Source: a virus. Taken from it: 64,000 nt of DNA. The stretch covers positions 1 through 64,000 of the IMG/VR virus record IMGVR_UViG_3300044979_000004. The stretch is one strand, 5' to 3'. Positions 55,855 through 63,648 of the stretch are shown in pieces. The translations under genes were made by a program, and so were the position numbers. The notes under the pieces are model-generated. The model did not search any database and was not told where the DNA came from. It worked only from the letters and a program-made list of their open reading frames with translations. Each line of letters begins with the position of its first letter. The first letter of the stretch is position 1.

Positions 55855-57159
55855 ATGGCAGACGTATCGTATACGCTGGAAGAAGTCATAAGCAATATGA
55901 AGTGGTTTATTGAGCATTACGGCAAAGCCACTCGAAAGGAATACAGAGCAGCCGAAGCCAAAGGCGCTCTCCCAGAAAGTGTCTGGGGAAAGCACTTCAA
56001 GAGTTTCACGGAATTTAAGGAAGCAGCCTCAGCGGAGATTCCAAAGGTGTCCTCCGAAGAAGAGAAGCACGAATTTAAGGACAATGTGTGGAACGTTCAT
56101 ATTCCACAAACTTCGATTCGCACCCTTCCGGAACTGTTGGAACATTGTAAGGTAGACACATCGATCTGGCGCGTTGAGAGGTTCATCGTCAACAAGTGGG
56201 AGATGGGCGCTAAGAATGCAGACGGAGATGTAATTGTTACTCCTTTGTTTCAAGTGAAGGCTACGCTCGTTCAGAAGGATGAGGTCATAGCGGCTCGTAA
56301 AGAAATCGAAGACTTGAAGGAAGAGGCAAAGAAGTTCGCACATGAACCGTTTGATGTTGTGAAGCTAAGTCCTCTACAGTTCTCCGGCAATTCTTTAGAG
56401 ATTCTTATACCTGACCTTCATGCCGGTAAGTTCGCCTGGGGCAAGGAAACAGGTCATCAGGATTATGATACACCCACAGCAATTCAAACGTATGAACGTG
56501 CGTTGGATAACATTTTATCGCAAGCTGCACACTATGTCATAGACGAGATTGTACTAGGTGTTGGCAACGATCTGTTGAACTCAGATGATTACAACAGTCA
56601 GACGACAAAGGGAACTCTAGTCAACAGTGACACGAGGTATCAGAAAACTTACAAAGCTGTGAGACAGATGATTGTACGTGCTGTTGAGAAGTGCCGCACT
56701 TACACAAAGAAGGTAGTCGTAAAGGTAATCCCTGGTAACCATGATACACAGTCGATGTTTACCTTGGGAGATTCCTTGGAATGTTGGTTCCACAATTACA
56801 AGGATGTGGAAATTGACAACGCCCCGACGCCTCACAAGTTCTACACATGGGGAAAAGTTCTTCTAGGCTTTACCCACGGGGACAAAGGAAAGAAGGCCGA
56901 TTACGGAATTTGGATGGCCACAGAGCGTCCAGAAGATTTCGGCAAGTCCAAGTTTCGTGAGATTCATATTGGGCATACACATGGGTTGAAGGTAGATGAA
57001 AAGTTCGGAGTTAGAGTGCGAACATTTGCAGCCCTCTGTCCGCCCGATGCTTGGCACTCTGCGGAACACTTTGTAGGAAACTTGAGACAGGCTGAGGCAA
57101 TTGTCTGGAACAAGGAAGCAGGACGAATTGCGGAGTTTATCCATACGGAGCTAGACTAA
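55855..57159 (+). CDS. phage metallophosphoesterase with N-terminal extension
   Basis: 434 residues. The catalytic part starts near residue 180: ILIPDLHAGKFAWG, VGNDLLNSDD, VIPGNHDTQ, GFTHGDKGKK and IHIGHTHG. The N-terminal 170 residues are helical and phage-specific. This type is common in phage genomes next to small genes; substrate unknown. It is the third metallophosphoesterase of the window. Confidence 0.85.
   Translation: MADVSYTLEEVISNMKWFIEHYGKATRKEYRAAEAKGALPESVWGKHFKSFTEFKEAASAEIPKVSSEEEKHEFKDNVWNVHIPQTSIRTLPELLEHCKVDTSIWRVERFIVNKWEMGAKNADGDVIVTPLFQVKATLVQKDEVIAARKEIEDLKEEAKKFAHEPFDVVKLSPLQFSGNSLEILIPDLHAGKFAWGKETGHQDYDTPTAIQTYERALDNILSQAAHYVIDEIVLGVGNDLLNSDDYNSQTTKGTLVNSDTRYQKTYKAVRQMIVRAVEKCRTYTKKVVVKVIPGNHDTQSMFTLGDSLECWFHNYKDVEIDNAPTPHKFYTWGKVLLGFTHGDKGKKADYGIWMATERPEDFGKSKFREIHIGHTHGLKVDEKFGVRVRTFAALCPPDAWHSAEHFVGNLRQAEAIVWNKEAGRIAEFIHTELD
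55863..55876. repeat. dispersed palindrome, weak variant
   Basis: CGTATCGTATACGC in codons 3-8 of the metallophosphoesterase gene; only the outer arms match the family. Confidence 0.4.
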
Positions 57160-57344
57160 TGAGCTACAGTTTCCATACAGAAGAGGATTTATTTCCTTTG
57201 CAATATGCACGTCAGGGTGATATAGTCAAATTAGATGGACTCTGGTATCGTATCGAACGCAAGACGACTACAGCCGTTTCGTTGAGCCGGTATTATTGGT
57301 ATCACCGACTCTGGGACCGGCTGACGAAAGGAAAGGAAGTATAA
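57159..57344 (+). CDS. small hypothetical protein, paralogue of its neighbour
   Basis: 61 residues. EEDLFPLQYARQGDIVKLDG, LWYRIERK, AVSLSRYYWYHRLW. The next protein has the same order (DLFPLKVNATF ... GEVFSIGTERYKLLSRN ... SVRLLQWFRIYDW), which suggests tandem duplication. Function unknown. Confidence 0.6.
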   Translation: MSYSFHTEEDLFPLQYARQGDIVKLDGLWYRIERKTTTAVSLSRYYWYHRLWDRLTKGKEV

Positions 57345-57559
57345 TGTTTTCACCCTTGGATTTGTTTCCATTGAAAGTGAACGCTACATTCCCGTTTGCC
57401 GATGTGAATGTAGGTGAGGTTTTCAGCATTGGAACCGAGCGATACAAACTTCTTAGCAGGAATGCGTGCAGCGTTCGCCTGCTCCAATGGTTCAGAATTT
57501 ATGATTGGGCATTAGCAGCAATCGGGAGGAAAGTTGTCGAATCGTCAAGAAAGATTTAA
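57344..57559 (+). CDS. small hypothetical protein, paralogue of its neighbour
   Basis: 71 residues from ATG at 57344 with AAAGGAAG upstream; a longer opening at 57296 lies inside the previous gene. Pattern shared with the preceding protein. Confidence 0.6.
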   Translation: MFSPLDLFPLKVNATFPFADVNVGEVFSIGTERYKLLSRNACSVRLLQWFRIYDWALAAIGRKVVESSRKI

Positions 57560-57971
57560 CAGTCCATATCCAGACGGAGGCCCGCACGGTTTTGCGGTAG
57601 CTACCGGACAATTACAGTTGCAGCAACAGAAGCCGACAAAAGGCAAGTATCTGCCAACAGACCCGGCAGCAAGAAAGAAGATTCCATTGTTCTCTGGACT
57701 CATGAAGTATTTTCCCGACGCGCTCGTAGCGGTAGCCAAGGTATCTCAGGCTGGAAATGATCAGCACAATCCGGGCGAAAAATTGCACTGGAGCAGAGAT
57801 AAATCTTCAGACCATGAAGACACTCTTATGCGTCATCTTTTGGAGTCCGGTGAAGTTGATGTGGACGGCCACAGGCATTCAGCTAAGATGGCGTGGCGTG
57901 CTCTAGCCACTCTTCAGTTAGAGATTGAAGCGGCGGAAGGTAAAGGAGAACAAAGTGCCAGCGAAAAGTAG
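57534..57971 (+). CDS. dATP/dGTP diphosphohydrolase-like protein (DUF5664 / MazZ-type N-domain)
   Basis: 145 residues. KIPLFSGLMKYFPDALVAVA, then QAGNDQHNPGEKLHW, SSDHEDTLMRHLLESGE and HSAKMAWRALATLQLEIE follow the all-alpha phage family known as dATP/dGTP diphosphohydrolase domain. Some members (MazZ) serve phages that use 2-aminoadenine. TTG start with GGGAGG four bases upstream. No PurZ was seen here, so a general nucleotide-pool role is equally possible. Confidence 0.7.
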   Translation: MSNRQERFNSPYPDGGPHGFAVATGQLQLQQQKPTKGKYLPTDPAARKKIPLFSGLMKYFPDALVAVAKVSQAGNDQHNPGEKLHWSRDKSSDHEDTLMRHLLESGEVDVDGHRHSAKMAWRALATLQLEIEAAEGKGEQSASEK

Positions 57972-58101
57972 AGCACAGGTCGGTTTCATCATGAGTAACC
58001 CTGAGAAGTTTGGCGGGAAGAAGAAAGCTCTTAACGAGTGGGTGAAGCCCACAAAAGGGAAGAAACTTCCCAAGAAGGTAAAAAGTGGAAAAGGCAAGTA
58101 G
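57955..58101 (+). CDS. small basic protein, GTG start
   Basis: 48 residues: PAKSRAQVGFIMSNPEKFGG, then many Lys. AAAGGAG lies six bases before GTG; an internal ATG is the alternative. The layout resembles small Lys-rich phage proteins of unknown function. Overlaps the previous gene by 17 bases. Confidence 0.6.
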   Translation: MPAKSRAQVGFIMSNPEKFGGKKKALNEWVKPTKGKKLPKKVKSGKGK

Positions 58102-58273
58102 TCAACCAAGAGCCAACAACGAGCAAGGTGGATGGTCGGTTTTTGAAAAGTGGGCAGGAATGAAGTGGTTCTCAAACGGACCCTTACTGCCGCCTTGTGA
58201 GGAGAAGGAAAATGTCCCAATCACCAACGGAACTAGCAAAACTGGAAGCAAGCGCCCAAAGCGTCGTAAGTAA
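58085..58273 (+). CDS. possible small protein, overlapping on both sides
   Basis: 62 residues from GTG with AAGG upstream; Trp-rich centre (GGWSVFEKWAGMKWFSNG). It overlaps the previous gene by 17 bases and the next by 62. The overlap with the next gene lowers confidence. Confidence 0.4.
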   Translation: MEKASSQPRANNEQGGWSVFEKWAGMKWFSNGPLLPPCEEKENVPITNGTSKTGSKRPKRRK

Positions 58274-58964
58274 CTCAACCTCGTGGATTTTGCAGCATGA
58301 GCGGTTGATCATCATTGTTTTAGTCCTGGCCTTGTTAGGATGGGGGACTGAGAAAGCGTTCGACCTTGTAGCGAGTCGCGATAAGCAGGCGGCTACACTG
58401 ACCGCGCAGACCCTCGCGGCACAGCAACAGAAGGATCAGGAGTTGAGTCAAGCTGTAGCACAAACTACGGCCCAATATCAAGCCCTGGTACAGACGTTGA
58501 CACAACAGAACACACAGTTGGCTACGGCTGTATCCGCAAGAAACAAAGCGTTGACCGTTCAGCAAACTACTGACACCACGCTGACGCCATCGCAGCTAAC
58601 GGATAGATGGGCGAATTTAGCGAAAGTGGACTCCGGCAAAATCGCTGTGTCCGGAGATACGATTGTGGTTACCCCTGATGCGGCTTTGGATACAGTGCAG
58701 CAACTAGAACAAGTTCCAGTGTTGACGTTAAATCTTGAGGATGAAACTACTCAGCTAACCAACACCAAGAGTGAACTGGCAAGTGCAAATCAAGCTATCG
58801 GCCAACAGAAAGCAGATATCACCGGACTGACCGCGCAGATCGCAGATCAAAAGAAAGCTGACGCAACAGAGCTGGCTGCGGAAAAAGCGGCAGCTCGTAA
58901 GAGCAAGTTGAAGTGGTTTGGTGCAGGATTCGTAGCAGGATTCATTGCGGGGCACATATGGTAA
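58212..58964 (+). CDS. membrane-anchored coiled-coil protein
   Basis: 250 residues from ATG at 58212 (GGAGAAGG upstream). One hydrophobic helix (about 31-50), then long Gln/Ala/Thr-rich coiled coils (KQAATLTAQTLAAQQQKDQE ... KSELASANQAIGQQKADITG), and a C-terminal glycine-rich hydrophobic segment (WFGAGFVAGFIAGHIW). Topology suits an envelope-spanning or spanin-like protein. Confidence 0.6.
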   Translation: MSQSPTELAKLEASAQSVVSNSTSWILQHERLIIIVLVLALLGWGTEKAFDLVASRDKQAATLTAQTLAAQQQKDQELSQAVAQTTAQYQALVQTLTQQNTQLATAVSARNKALTVQQTTDTTLTPSQLTDRWANLAKVDSGKIAVSGDTIVVTPDAALDTVQQLEQVPVLTLNLEDETTQLTNTKSELASANQAIGQQKADITGLTAQIADQKKADATELAAEKAAARKSKLKWFGAGFVAGFIAGHIW

Positions 58965-59116
58965 GTTCAAAACGCCATCTGTTTCCTTGGTATAAAATTG
59001 TTTGGAACCTCATTTGGGTTTTGCCTCTACTAATTAGCTTTAGCCTATTGTATATCTGTGTGCTATGTGCTCAGGGGCCTAGACGGGCAAATGAGGTAAA
59101 GAATTCAATATGGTAG
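58958..59116 (+). CDS. small membrane protein
   Basis: 52 residues from ATG at 58958. The hydrophobic helix IVWNLIWVLPLLISFSLLYI is followed by a Cys-containing basic tail. Overlaps the previous gene by seven bases. Function unknown. Confidence 0.5.
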   Translation: MVSSKRHLFPWYKIVWNLIWVLPLLISFSLLYICVLCAQGPRRANEVKNSIW

Positions 59117-59298
59117 AAATCAAGGCAACCATAGGACAATATGCCGATTATTTTGATACTGGAATGTGGTCTATGAAAGATGGGAACATGGTTGGACCAG
59201 AAGATTTGACTATGCGACAGTTAAGGGACTTTCTACTAGCAAGTGGTGGCTGTGTTTATCTTGGTAAGGATAATAGATTTCATTGGATACCAAAGTAG
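59110..59298 (+). CDS. small hypothetical protein
   Basis: 62 residues, MVEIKATIGQYADYFDTGMW..., mixed fold. Overlaps the previous gene slightly and ends just before the tRNA cluster. Not recognised. Confidence 0.55.
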   Translation: MVEIKATIGQYADYFDTGMWSMKDGNMVGPEDLTMRQLRDFLLASGGCVYLGKDNRFHWIPK

Positions 59299-59306
59299 TT
59301 AAATGT

Positions 59307-59382
59307 GGGTTAGTAGCTCAATTGGGAGAGCATTCCCCTTGCACGGGAACGGTTGCAGGTTCGATGCCTGTCTGATCCACCA
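59307..59382 (+). tRNA. tRNA-Ala (anticodon UGC)
   Basis: Acceptor GGGTTAG / CTGATCC, anticodon stem TTCCC / GGGAA around CTTGCAC, T loop TTCGATG, encoded CCA. Confidence 0.92.
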
Positions 59383-59397
59383 AAGTTACGAATGGTC

Positions 59398-59496
59398 GCC
59401 GCTGAGAGGGCACTCCGATGCGGCCTAAGACGAGCAAAGCGTCTGCCATTTCAGCGGCACGCCGGAACACTGTGATTTGCAGTCATAAGATTCGGC
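59398..59496 (+). other. structured spacer in the tRNA cluster
   Basis: GCCGCTGA / TCAGCGGC encloses a GGCA / TGCC stem and AGACG-AGCAAAG-CGTCT. A second hairpin GCCGGA / TTCGGC follows at 59461-59496. It is tRNA-sized but no cloverleaf fits. Confidence 0.4.
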
Positions 59497-59507
59497 ATGT
59501 CGTGTTT

Positions 59508-59582
59508 AGTCGCCTAGCTCAGAGGCAGAGCATCGCACCTACACTGCGAGGGTCGAGATTTCGAAATTCTCGGTGACTACCA
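59508..59582 (+). tRNA. tRNA-Val (anticodon UAC)
   Basis: Acceptor AGTCGCC / GGTGACT, anticodon stem TCGCA / TGCGA around CCTACAC, T loop TTCGAAA, encoded CCA. Confidence 0.9.
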
Positions 59583-59635
59583 ATTTGGAACATAAACGTT
59601 CCATAACAGCCGTTAACGTAACATTTATGTTACAC

Positions 59636-59709
59636 TCGCAGTTCGTCCAACGGCAGGACAGCGGACTTTGACTCCGTGAATCAAAGTTCGAATCTTTGAC
59701 TGCGGGCCA
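59636..59709 (+). tRNA. tRNA-Gln (anticodon UUG)
   Basis: Acceptor TCGCAGT / ACTGCGG, anticodon stem GCGGA / TCCGT around CTTTGAC, T arm CAAAG-TTCGAAT-CTTTG, encoded CCA. Confidence 0.92.
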
Positions 59710-59717
59710 TGTTTTAA

Positions 59718-59792
59718 GCGGGATTAGTGTTAGTGGTAGCAAGCTAGTCTTCCAAACTAGAAGGGTCAGTCCGAGTCTGACATTCCGCTCCA
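59718..59792 (+). tRNA. tRNA-Gly (anticodon UCC)
   Basis: Acceptor GCGGGAT / ATTCCGC, discriminator T, anticodon stem CTAGT / ACTAG around CTTCCAA, encoded CCA. Confidence 0.92.
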
Positions 59793-59803
59793 ATTCAGAT
59801 TTC

Positions 59804-59879
59804 GCCTCTGTAGTTCAGTTGGTAGAGCATCGGTTTTGTAAACCGAATGTCGCCCGTTCGATCCGGGCCGGAGGCTCCA
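59804..59879 (+). tRNA. tRNA-Thr (anticodon UGU)
   Basis: Acceptor GCCTCTG / CGGAGGC, anticodon stem TCGGT / ACCGA around TTTGTAA, T loop TTCGATC, encoded CCA. Confidence 0.92.
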
Positions 59880-59888
59880 GTTTCACAC

Positions 59889-59964
59889 AGGTTCATGGTC
59901 TAACGGCTATGATGCGCGTCTCCAAAACGCTGCGGTTACGGTTCGAATCCGTATGAGCCTGCCA
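59889..59964 (+). tRNA. tRNA-Trp (anticodon CCA)
   Basis: Acceptor AGGTTCA / TGAGCCT, discriminator G, anticodon loop CTCCAAA, T arm TACGG-TTCGAAT-CCGTA, encoded CCA. Confidence 0.92.
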
Positions 59965-59980
59965 AAAGATTAGGAGGAAC

Positions 59981-60601
59981 ATGCAACCAGTAATTATTGA
60001 TCTATCCCATTACAACGGAGTGGTAGACTTCAACAAGGTAAAAGCAGACGGAATCGAAGCTGTGATCCTCAAGGCAACCCAGGGAACGTCTATGACAGAT
60101 TCCAAGCTAGCCTCAAATGCTTTGGCGGCGAGAGCGGCTGGCTTGCTGATTGGAGCATATCACTACGGAGTGGCCGGTGACCCAGAAGCCCAGGCGGAAT
60201 ACTTTTTGTCAGCTATCGCGCAAATTGATACAGTTGATACATTCCTTGCTGTCCTAGACTTTGAACGTGGTACATCTAATATGAGTCTAGCCGATGCCAA
60301 GACATTTCTCGACACGGTTCAGGGGAAGATGGGAGTTGTCCCAACTCTCTACACAGGCGAATACCTAAAGAGCTTCGGCAAGCAGTCAACCCTTCTCGGA
60401 TACCCCCTCTGGTTGTCAGAATACGGCCCTCAGGCTAAGCTGCCTGCCGGTTTTGACACTTGGACCTTCTGGCAGTTTACGAACGGCGTTGTAGGCCCTC
60501 TACCGCACACTATTAACGGCGTTACGGGCATTGTTGACATCAGTTATTTCAACGGCACGGTAGACGAACTCAAGGCGTTTTGGGCAGCACACTCTTCATA
60601 G
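59981..60601 (+). CDS. GH25 lysozyme-type endolysin
   Basis: 206 residues. VIIDLSHYNGVVDF at the start, ILKATQG, GAYHYG, AVLDFERG (the DxE pair), LWLSEYGPQ, TFWQFTNG and VDISYFNG are all landmarks of glycoside hydrolase family 25. It cleaves the glycan strand of peptidoglycan. It has no signal peptide. Start ATG with AGGAGG upstream; a strong terminator follows. Confidence 0.92.
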   Translation: MQPVIIDLSHYNGVVDFNKVKADGIEAVILKATQGTSMTDSKLASNALAARAAGLLIGAYHYGVAGDPEAQAEYFLSAIAQIDTVDTFLAVLDFERGTSNMSLADAKTFLDTVQGKMGVVPTLYTGEYLKSFGKQSTLLGYPLWLSEYGPQAKLPAGFDTWTFWQFTNGVVGPLPHTINGVTGIVDISYFNGTVDELKAFWAAHSS

Positions 60602-60622
60602 TCTCACTAGGCGGTAACATTT

Positions 60623-60665
60623 AACCCCAGTCCTCTGATAAAGGATTGGGGTTTCTTGTCTTTTT
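60623..60665 (+). terminator. rho-independent terminator after the endolysin
   Basis: AACCCCAGTCCT / AGGATTGGGGTT, 12 pairs with one G.T, loop CTGATA, then TTCTTGTCTTTTT. Confidence 0.88.
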
Positions 60666-60697
60666 GGTAACACATAGTAAACAATACGGGGAAACAA

Positions 60698-62344
60698 TTG
60701 AAACATAAAATGTCAACGTTCGCAAGAACGATCACTGAACAAAAATACTCAGACACCAAGCCAGATGGAAGTAAAGAGACTTGGGCAGATATCGCACACA
60801 GAGTTGCTACTAACGTACTGAAATCAATCAACGCACCACAGGAACAGATAGATATAACTGAAAGACTTATTTTAGAGAGGAAGTTTATCCCAGGAGGACG
60901 GTATTTGTATGCGTCCGGCAGACCATTCCATCAGGTTCAGAATTGCTTGCTGATGAGAGCGGAGGATAGCAGGGAAGGATGGGCAGACCATCTCCACAAG
61001 TGCGCCATGGCTCTTATGACAGGCGCAGGCATCGGAATCACTTACGGCCTTGTACGGCCTCGTGGTGCGGTAATTAAACGCACAGGTGGACTAGCTACCG
61101 GGCCTATCGCCCTCATGCAGATTACAAACGAGTGTGGACGCGGGATCATGCAAGGCGGCAGTCGTCGCTCGGCAATCTGGGCCGGACTTCCCTGGTGGCA
61201 TAAAGACGTTATGGAGTTTATCGGACTGAAGAACTGGTCACCGGAAGTACGGGCACTTAAGGCTAAGGACTTCAATTTCCCGGCCACAATGGATATGACG
61301 AACATATCGGTTCAGCTAGACGATGAGTTTTTCAAAGCGTATCACGATACGCAGCATGACAAGCATCAATGGGCCTCGGACGTGTACTGGGCTGTTGTCC
61401 AACAAATGCTTAAAACCGCAGAACCAGGATTCAGCATTGACTGCGGAAAGAATGCTGGTGAAGATTTAAGGAACGCTTGTACTGAGGTTACTAGTTATGA
61501 TGATTCCGATATTTGTAACCTTGGTAGTATTAATATGGCTAACATCTCGTCATTGGAGGAAATGAACGAGGCAACTAAGTATGGAACTGAATTCCTGCTA
61601 GCCGGTACATTGTACAGCGACATTCCATATGACAAGGTAGGGGAGATTCGGGAGAAGAACCGCCGCCTCGGATTAGGCTTGATGGGACTGCACGAATGGT
61701 TATTGAAGAAAGGATATGACTATGCCGGAAACGAAGAACTTGAGACGTATCTTAACGTCTATACGCAGAGCGGCATTATCGCGAATGCCCTGGCGGACAA
61801 ACTTGGTATCAGCAGGCCAGTTAAAACACGAGCCATCGCTCCAACCGGAACAATTGGAATTATTGCGGAAACTACTACGGGAATGGAGCCGATCTTCTGC
61901 GTAGCTCTTAAGAGACGATATCTGGACGGGAACGTGTGGAAATATCAGTACGTCATCGACCCCACAGCCAAGCGCCTGATTGAGAGTGGTGTTGATCCGG
62001 ACACTATTGAGGATGCCTACACCTTAGCCAAGAACGTTGAAAAGCGTGTAGCGTTCCAAGCATGGCTACAGAAATTCGTAGACCACTCGATTAGCAGTAC
62101 GATTAACTTACCGGCATGGGGAACCGAGTACAATAACGAAAGCACTGTGCAAAGTTTTGGGGACATGCTGATCAAATACCTGCCCGATCTTAGAGGGATA
62201 ACGTGCTACCCTGATGGCGCAAGAGGCGGACAGCCACTCACGCCGGTCAAGTACGCGACGGCAATGAAACACGAGGGAGAGATTTTTATAGAGGCAATGG
62301 ATATTTGTGAATTAAGCAAGGGCGGGGGTGCATGTGGTTCGTGA
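60698..62344 (+). CDS. nrdJ: class II (B12-dependent) ribonucleotide reductase
   Basis: 548 residues. FIPGGRYLYASGRP, FHQVQNCLLMRAED, GAGIGITYGLVRPRG, GGSRRSAIWAGLPWWH, DICNLGSINMANI, PTGTIGIIAETTTGMEPIF and the redox tail SKGGGACGS are present. A single chain without a beta-subunit neighbour fits the cobalamin-dependent type. It makes deoxynucleotides for replication. The start is TTG at 60698 with GGGG upstream, or ATG at 60710. Confidence 0.85.
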   Translation: MKHKMSTFARTITEQKYSDTKPDGSKETWADIAHRVATNVLKSINAPQEQIDITERLILERKFIPGGRYLYASGRPFHQVQNCLLMRAEDSREGWADHLHKCAMALMTGAGIGITYGLVRPRGAVIKRTGGLATGPIALMQITNECGRGIMQGGSRRSAIWAGLPWWHKDVMEFIGLKNWSPEVRALKAKDFNFPATMDMTNISVQLDDEFFKAYHDTQHDKHQWASDVYWAVVQQMLKTAEPGFSIDCGKNAGEDLRNACTEVTSYDDSDICNLGSINMANISSLEEMNEATKYGTEFLLAGTLYSDIPYDKVGEIREKNRRLGLGLMGLHEWLLKKGYDYAGNEELETYLNVYTQSGIIANALADKLGISRPVKTRAIAPTGTIGIIAETTTGMEPIFCVALKRRYLDGNVWKYQYVIDPTAKRLIESGVDPDTIEDAYTLAKNVEKRVAFQAWLQKFVDHSISSTINLPAWGTEYNNESTVQSFGDMLIKYLPDLRGITCYPDGARGGQPLTPVKYATAMKHEGEIFIEAMDICELSKGGGACGS

Positions 62345-62906
62345 GTGCTTGGTACAAAATTGTGAAAAGGCACACAAATCTCGTGGGCTTTGTGCAACAC
62401 ATTACGAGCACTGGTACAGACATGGAAGATACGTTCATTTAGTGCTTCCTAAGACCGTCCGTAAAGTATGTAGTATAGAAGGGTGCTATCAGCTAGCAGA
62501 CGCTAAAACCATGTGTCCACCACATTACCGAAGATGGAGGCGTGACCAAGGCCTAGATCAGAAACAGACTAAAGAGTATGCTGCTAAATTTCAACGAACT
62601 TTACAAGGCAGGTGGACAGCACTTAAGCAAGCAGCAAAGAATAAAGATTTAGGATTCAACATCACAAAGGAGCAGCATCGATATTTGCTATCTCTTCCTT
62701 GCGAGTATTGTAAGGAATCTCTTAATGAAACAGGACACGCTTTAGATAGAAAAGATAGTACTGTTGGCTATCTTTTCACAAATGTAGTCCCGTGCTGCTA
62801 TAATTGCAATAAGATTAAAAATGACATACTAACTTACGAAGAAATGTTAGCCGCCATGGAAGCAGTTTTAGAAGTTAGAGCAAAGAATAACCCCTCCAAA
62901 ACATAG
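62328..62906 (+). CDS. HNH homing endonuclease with tandem zinc fingers
   Basis: 192 residues. Two fingers (CLVQNCEKAHKSRGLCATHY and CSIEGCYQLADAKTMCPPHY) precede CEYCKES, ALDRKDSTVGYLFTNVVPCC and YNCNKIKND, an HNH core. It overlaps the reductase by 17 bases, typical of a homing gene that inserted next to a conserved target. Confidence 0.87.
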   Translation: MHVVRECLVQNCEKAHKSRGLCATHYEHWYRHGRYVHLVLPKTVRKVCSIEGCYQLADAKTMCPPHYRRWRRDQGLDQKQTKEYAAKFQRTLQGRWTALKQAAKNKDLGFNITKEQHRYLLSLPCEYCKESLNETGHALDRKDSTVGYLFTNVVPCCYNCNKIKNDILTYEEMLAAMEAVLEVRAKNNPSKT

Positions 62907-62913
62907 AAGGGGT
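62890..62913 (+). terminator. weak hairpin terminator
   Basis: ACCCCT / AGGGGT with the HNH stop codon in the loop, then ATTT. The T run is short. Confidence 0.5.
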
Positions 62914-62941
62914 ATTTGAGAGTTGTGGAAGTTAGGAATAA

Positions 62942-62975
62942 GAGGCCGGGTTAAACCCCGGCCTTATCTTTCTTG
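62942..62975. terminator. hairpin between converging genes
   Basis: GGCCGGG / CCCGGCC around TTAAAC, followed rightward by TTATCTTTCTT; it overlaps the last codons of the leftward gene and can end transcription from both sides. Confidence 0.65.
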
Positions 62976-63370
62976 GTGAGTACTCGATCCTCCACGTAGC
63001 CAATAATGCTAGGAACTAGTTTGGTCGGATGGAAGTAATCCCAGGACAGGTATGCGCCGGAGTGCGACATGTCGAATGTGCCGAAAACCTTACTGTCCCT
63101 ATCCATAAGAAGCTCTTGCAGATCGGCTTCCGCTGTCTTGTGATGATCCAGCACTGTGATTTTAGTGGCCTTCGATGCCAGTTCCAACATGACCGGCTTC
63201 TTGTAACTGAAGTCCAACATGTATACTTCGCGCCCCGTAACGTCCGGTGGAGGGTTGCCGTGGATGGCCGGGTAGAATTCCCAGTCAGGGTGTGCCAGCC
63301 AACATGCCCAAGCTGCGGTAAACCCGTCCTGGCATGGGCTATGATAGATTACTAGCGGTTTGTTATTCAT
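62951..63370 (-). CDS. DHH phosphoesterase, C-terminally short
   Basis: 139 residues. YHSPCQDGFTAAWA, YMLDFSY, TVLDHHKTA and DMSHSGAYLSWDYFHP are the DHH-family metal-binding motifs (NrnB-like). Relatives go on after VEDRDLW for many residues; here the reading stops soon after VEDR, so the C-terminal domain is missing. It may be a trimmed but active protein or a decayed gene. Confidence 0.75.
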   Translation of the reverse strand: MNNKPLVIYHSPCQDGFTAAWACWLAHPDWEFYPAIHGNPPPDVTGREVYMLDFSYKKPVMLELASKATKITVLDHHKTAEADLQELLMDRDSKVFGTFDMSHSGAYLSWDYFHPTKLVPSIIGYVEDRVLTKKDKAGV

Positions 63371-63648
63371 TTGCCCTCATGTGAACACATTTTGTACTTA
63401 CCATTTACTTCTCCGTTGTTCATGTCGGTAACATGAAATACTTCTCCATGCTGCCCGTTGAATTTTCCGCACTCCGGACACTGGTTGTCCATAAACATTT
63501 TCACAATTCCGGCAGCAAGTGTACGACTTCCGTGCCCGTCAATTGTTATTACAGTGTTTGGATAGCACAAATTGCCCTCATGTTTCAGGACAACTACCGT
63601 TGAATCACTTAGTTCAACAATTTCAGCAGACTTCTTTACGCTTGACAT
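63367..63648 (-). CDS. hypothetical protein with partial zinc ribbon
   Basis: 93 residues. CPECGKFNGQHGE plus CSHEG near the end may bind zinc. Overlaps genes on both sides (4 and 13 bases). Not recognised. Confidence 0.6.
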   Translation of the reverse strand: MSSVKKSAEIVELSDSTVVVLKHEGNLCYPNTVITIDGHGSRTLAAGIVKMFMDNQCPECGKFNGQHGEVFHVTDMNNGEVNGKYKMCSHEGK

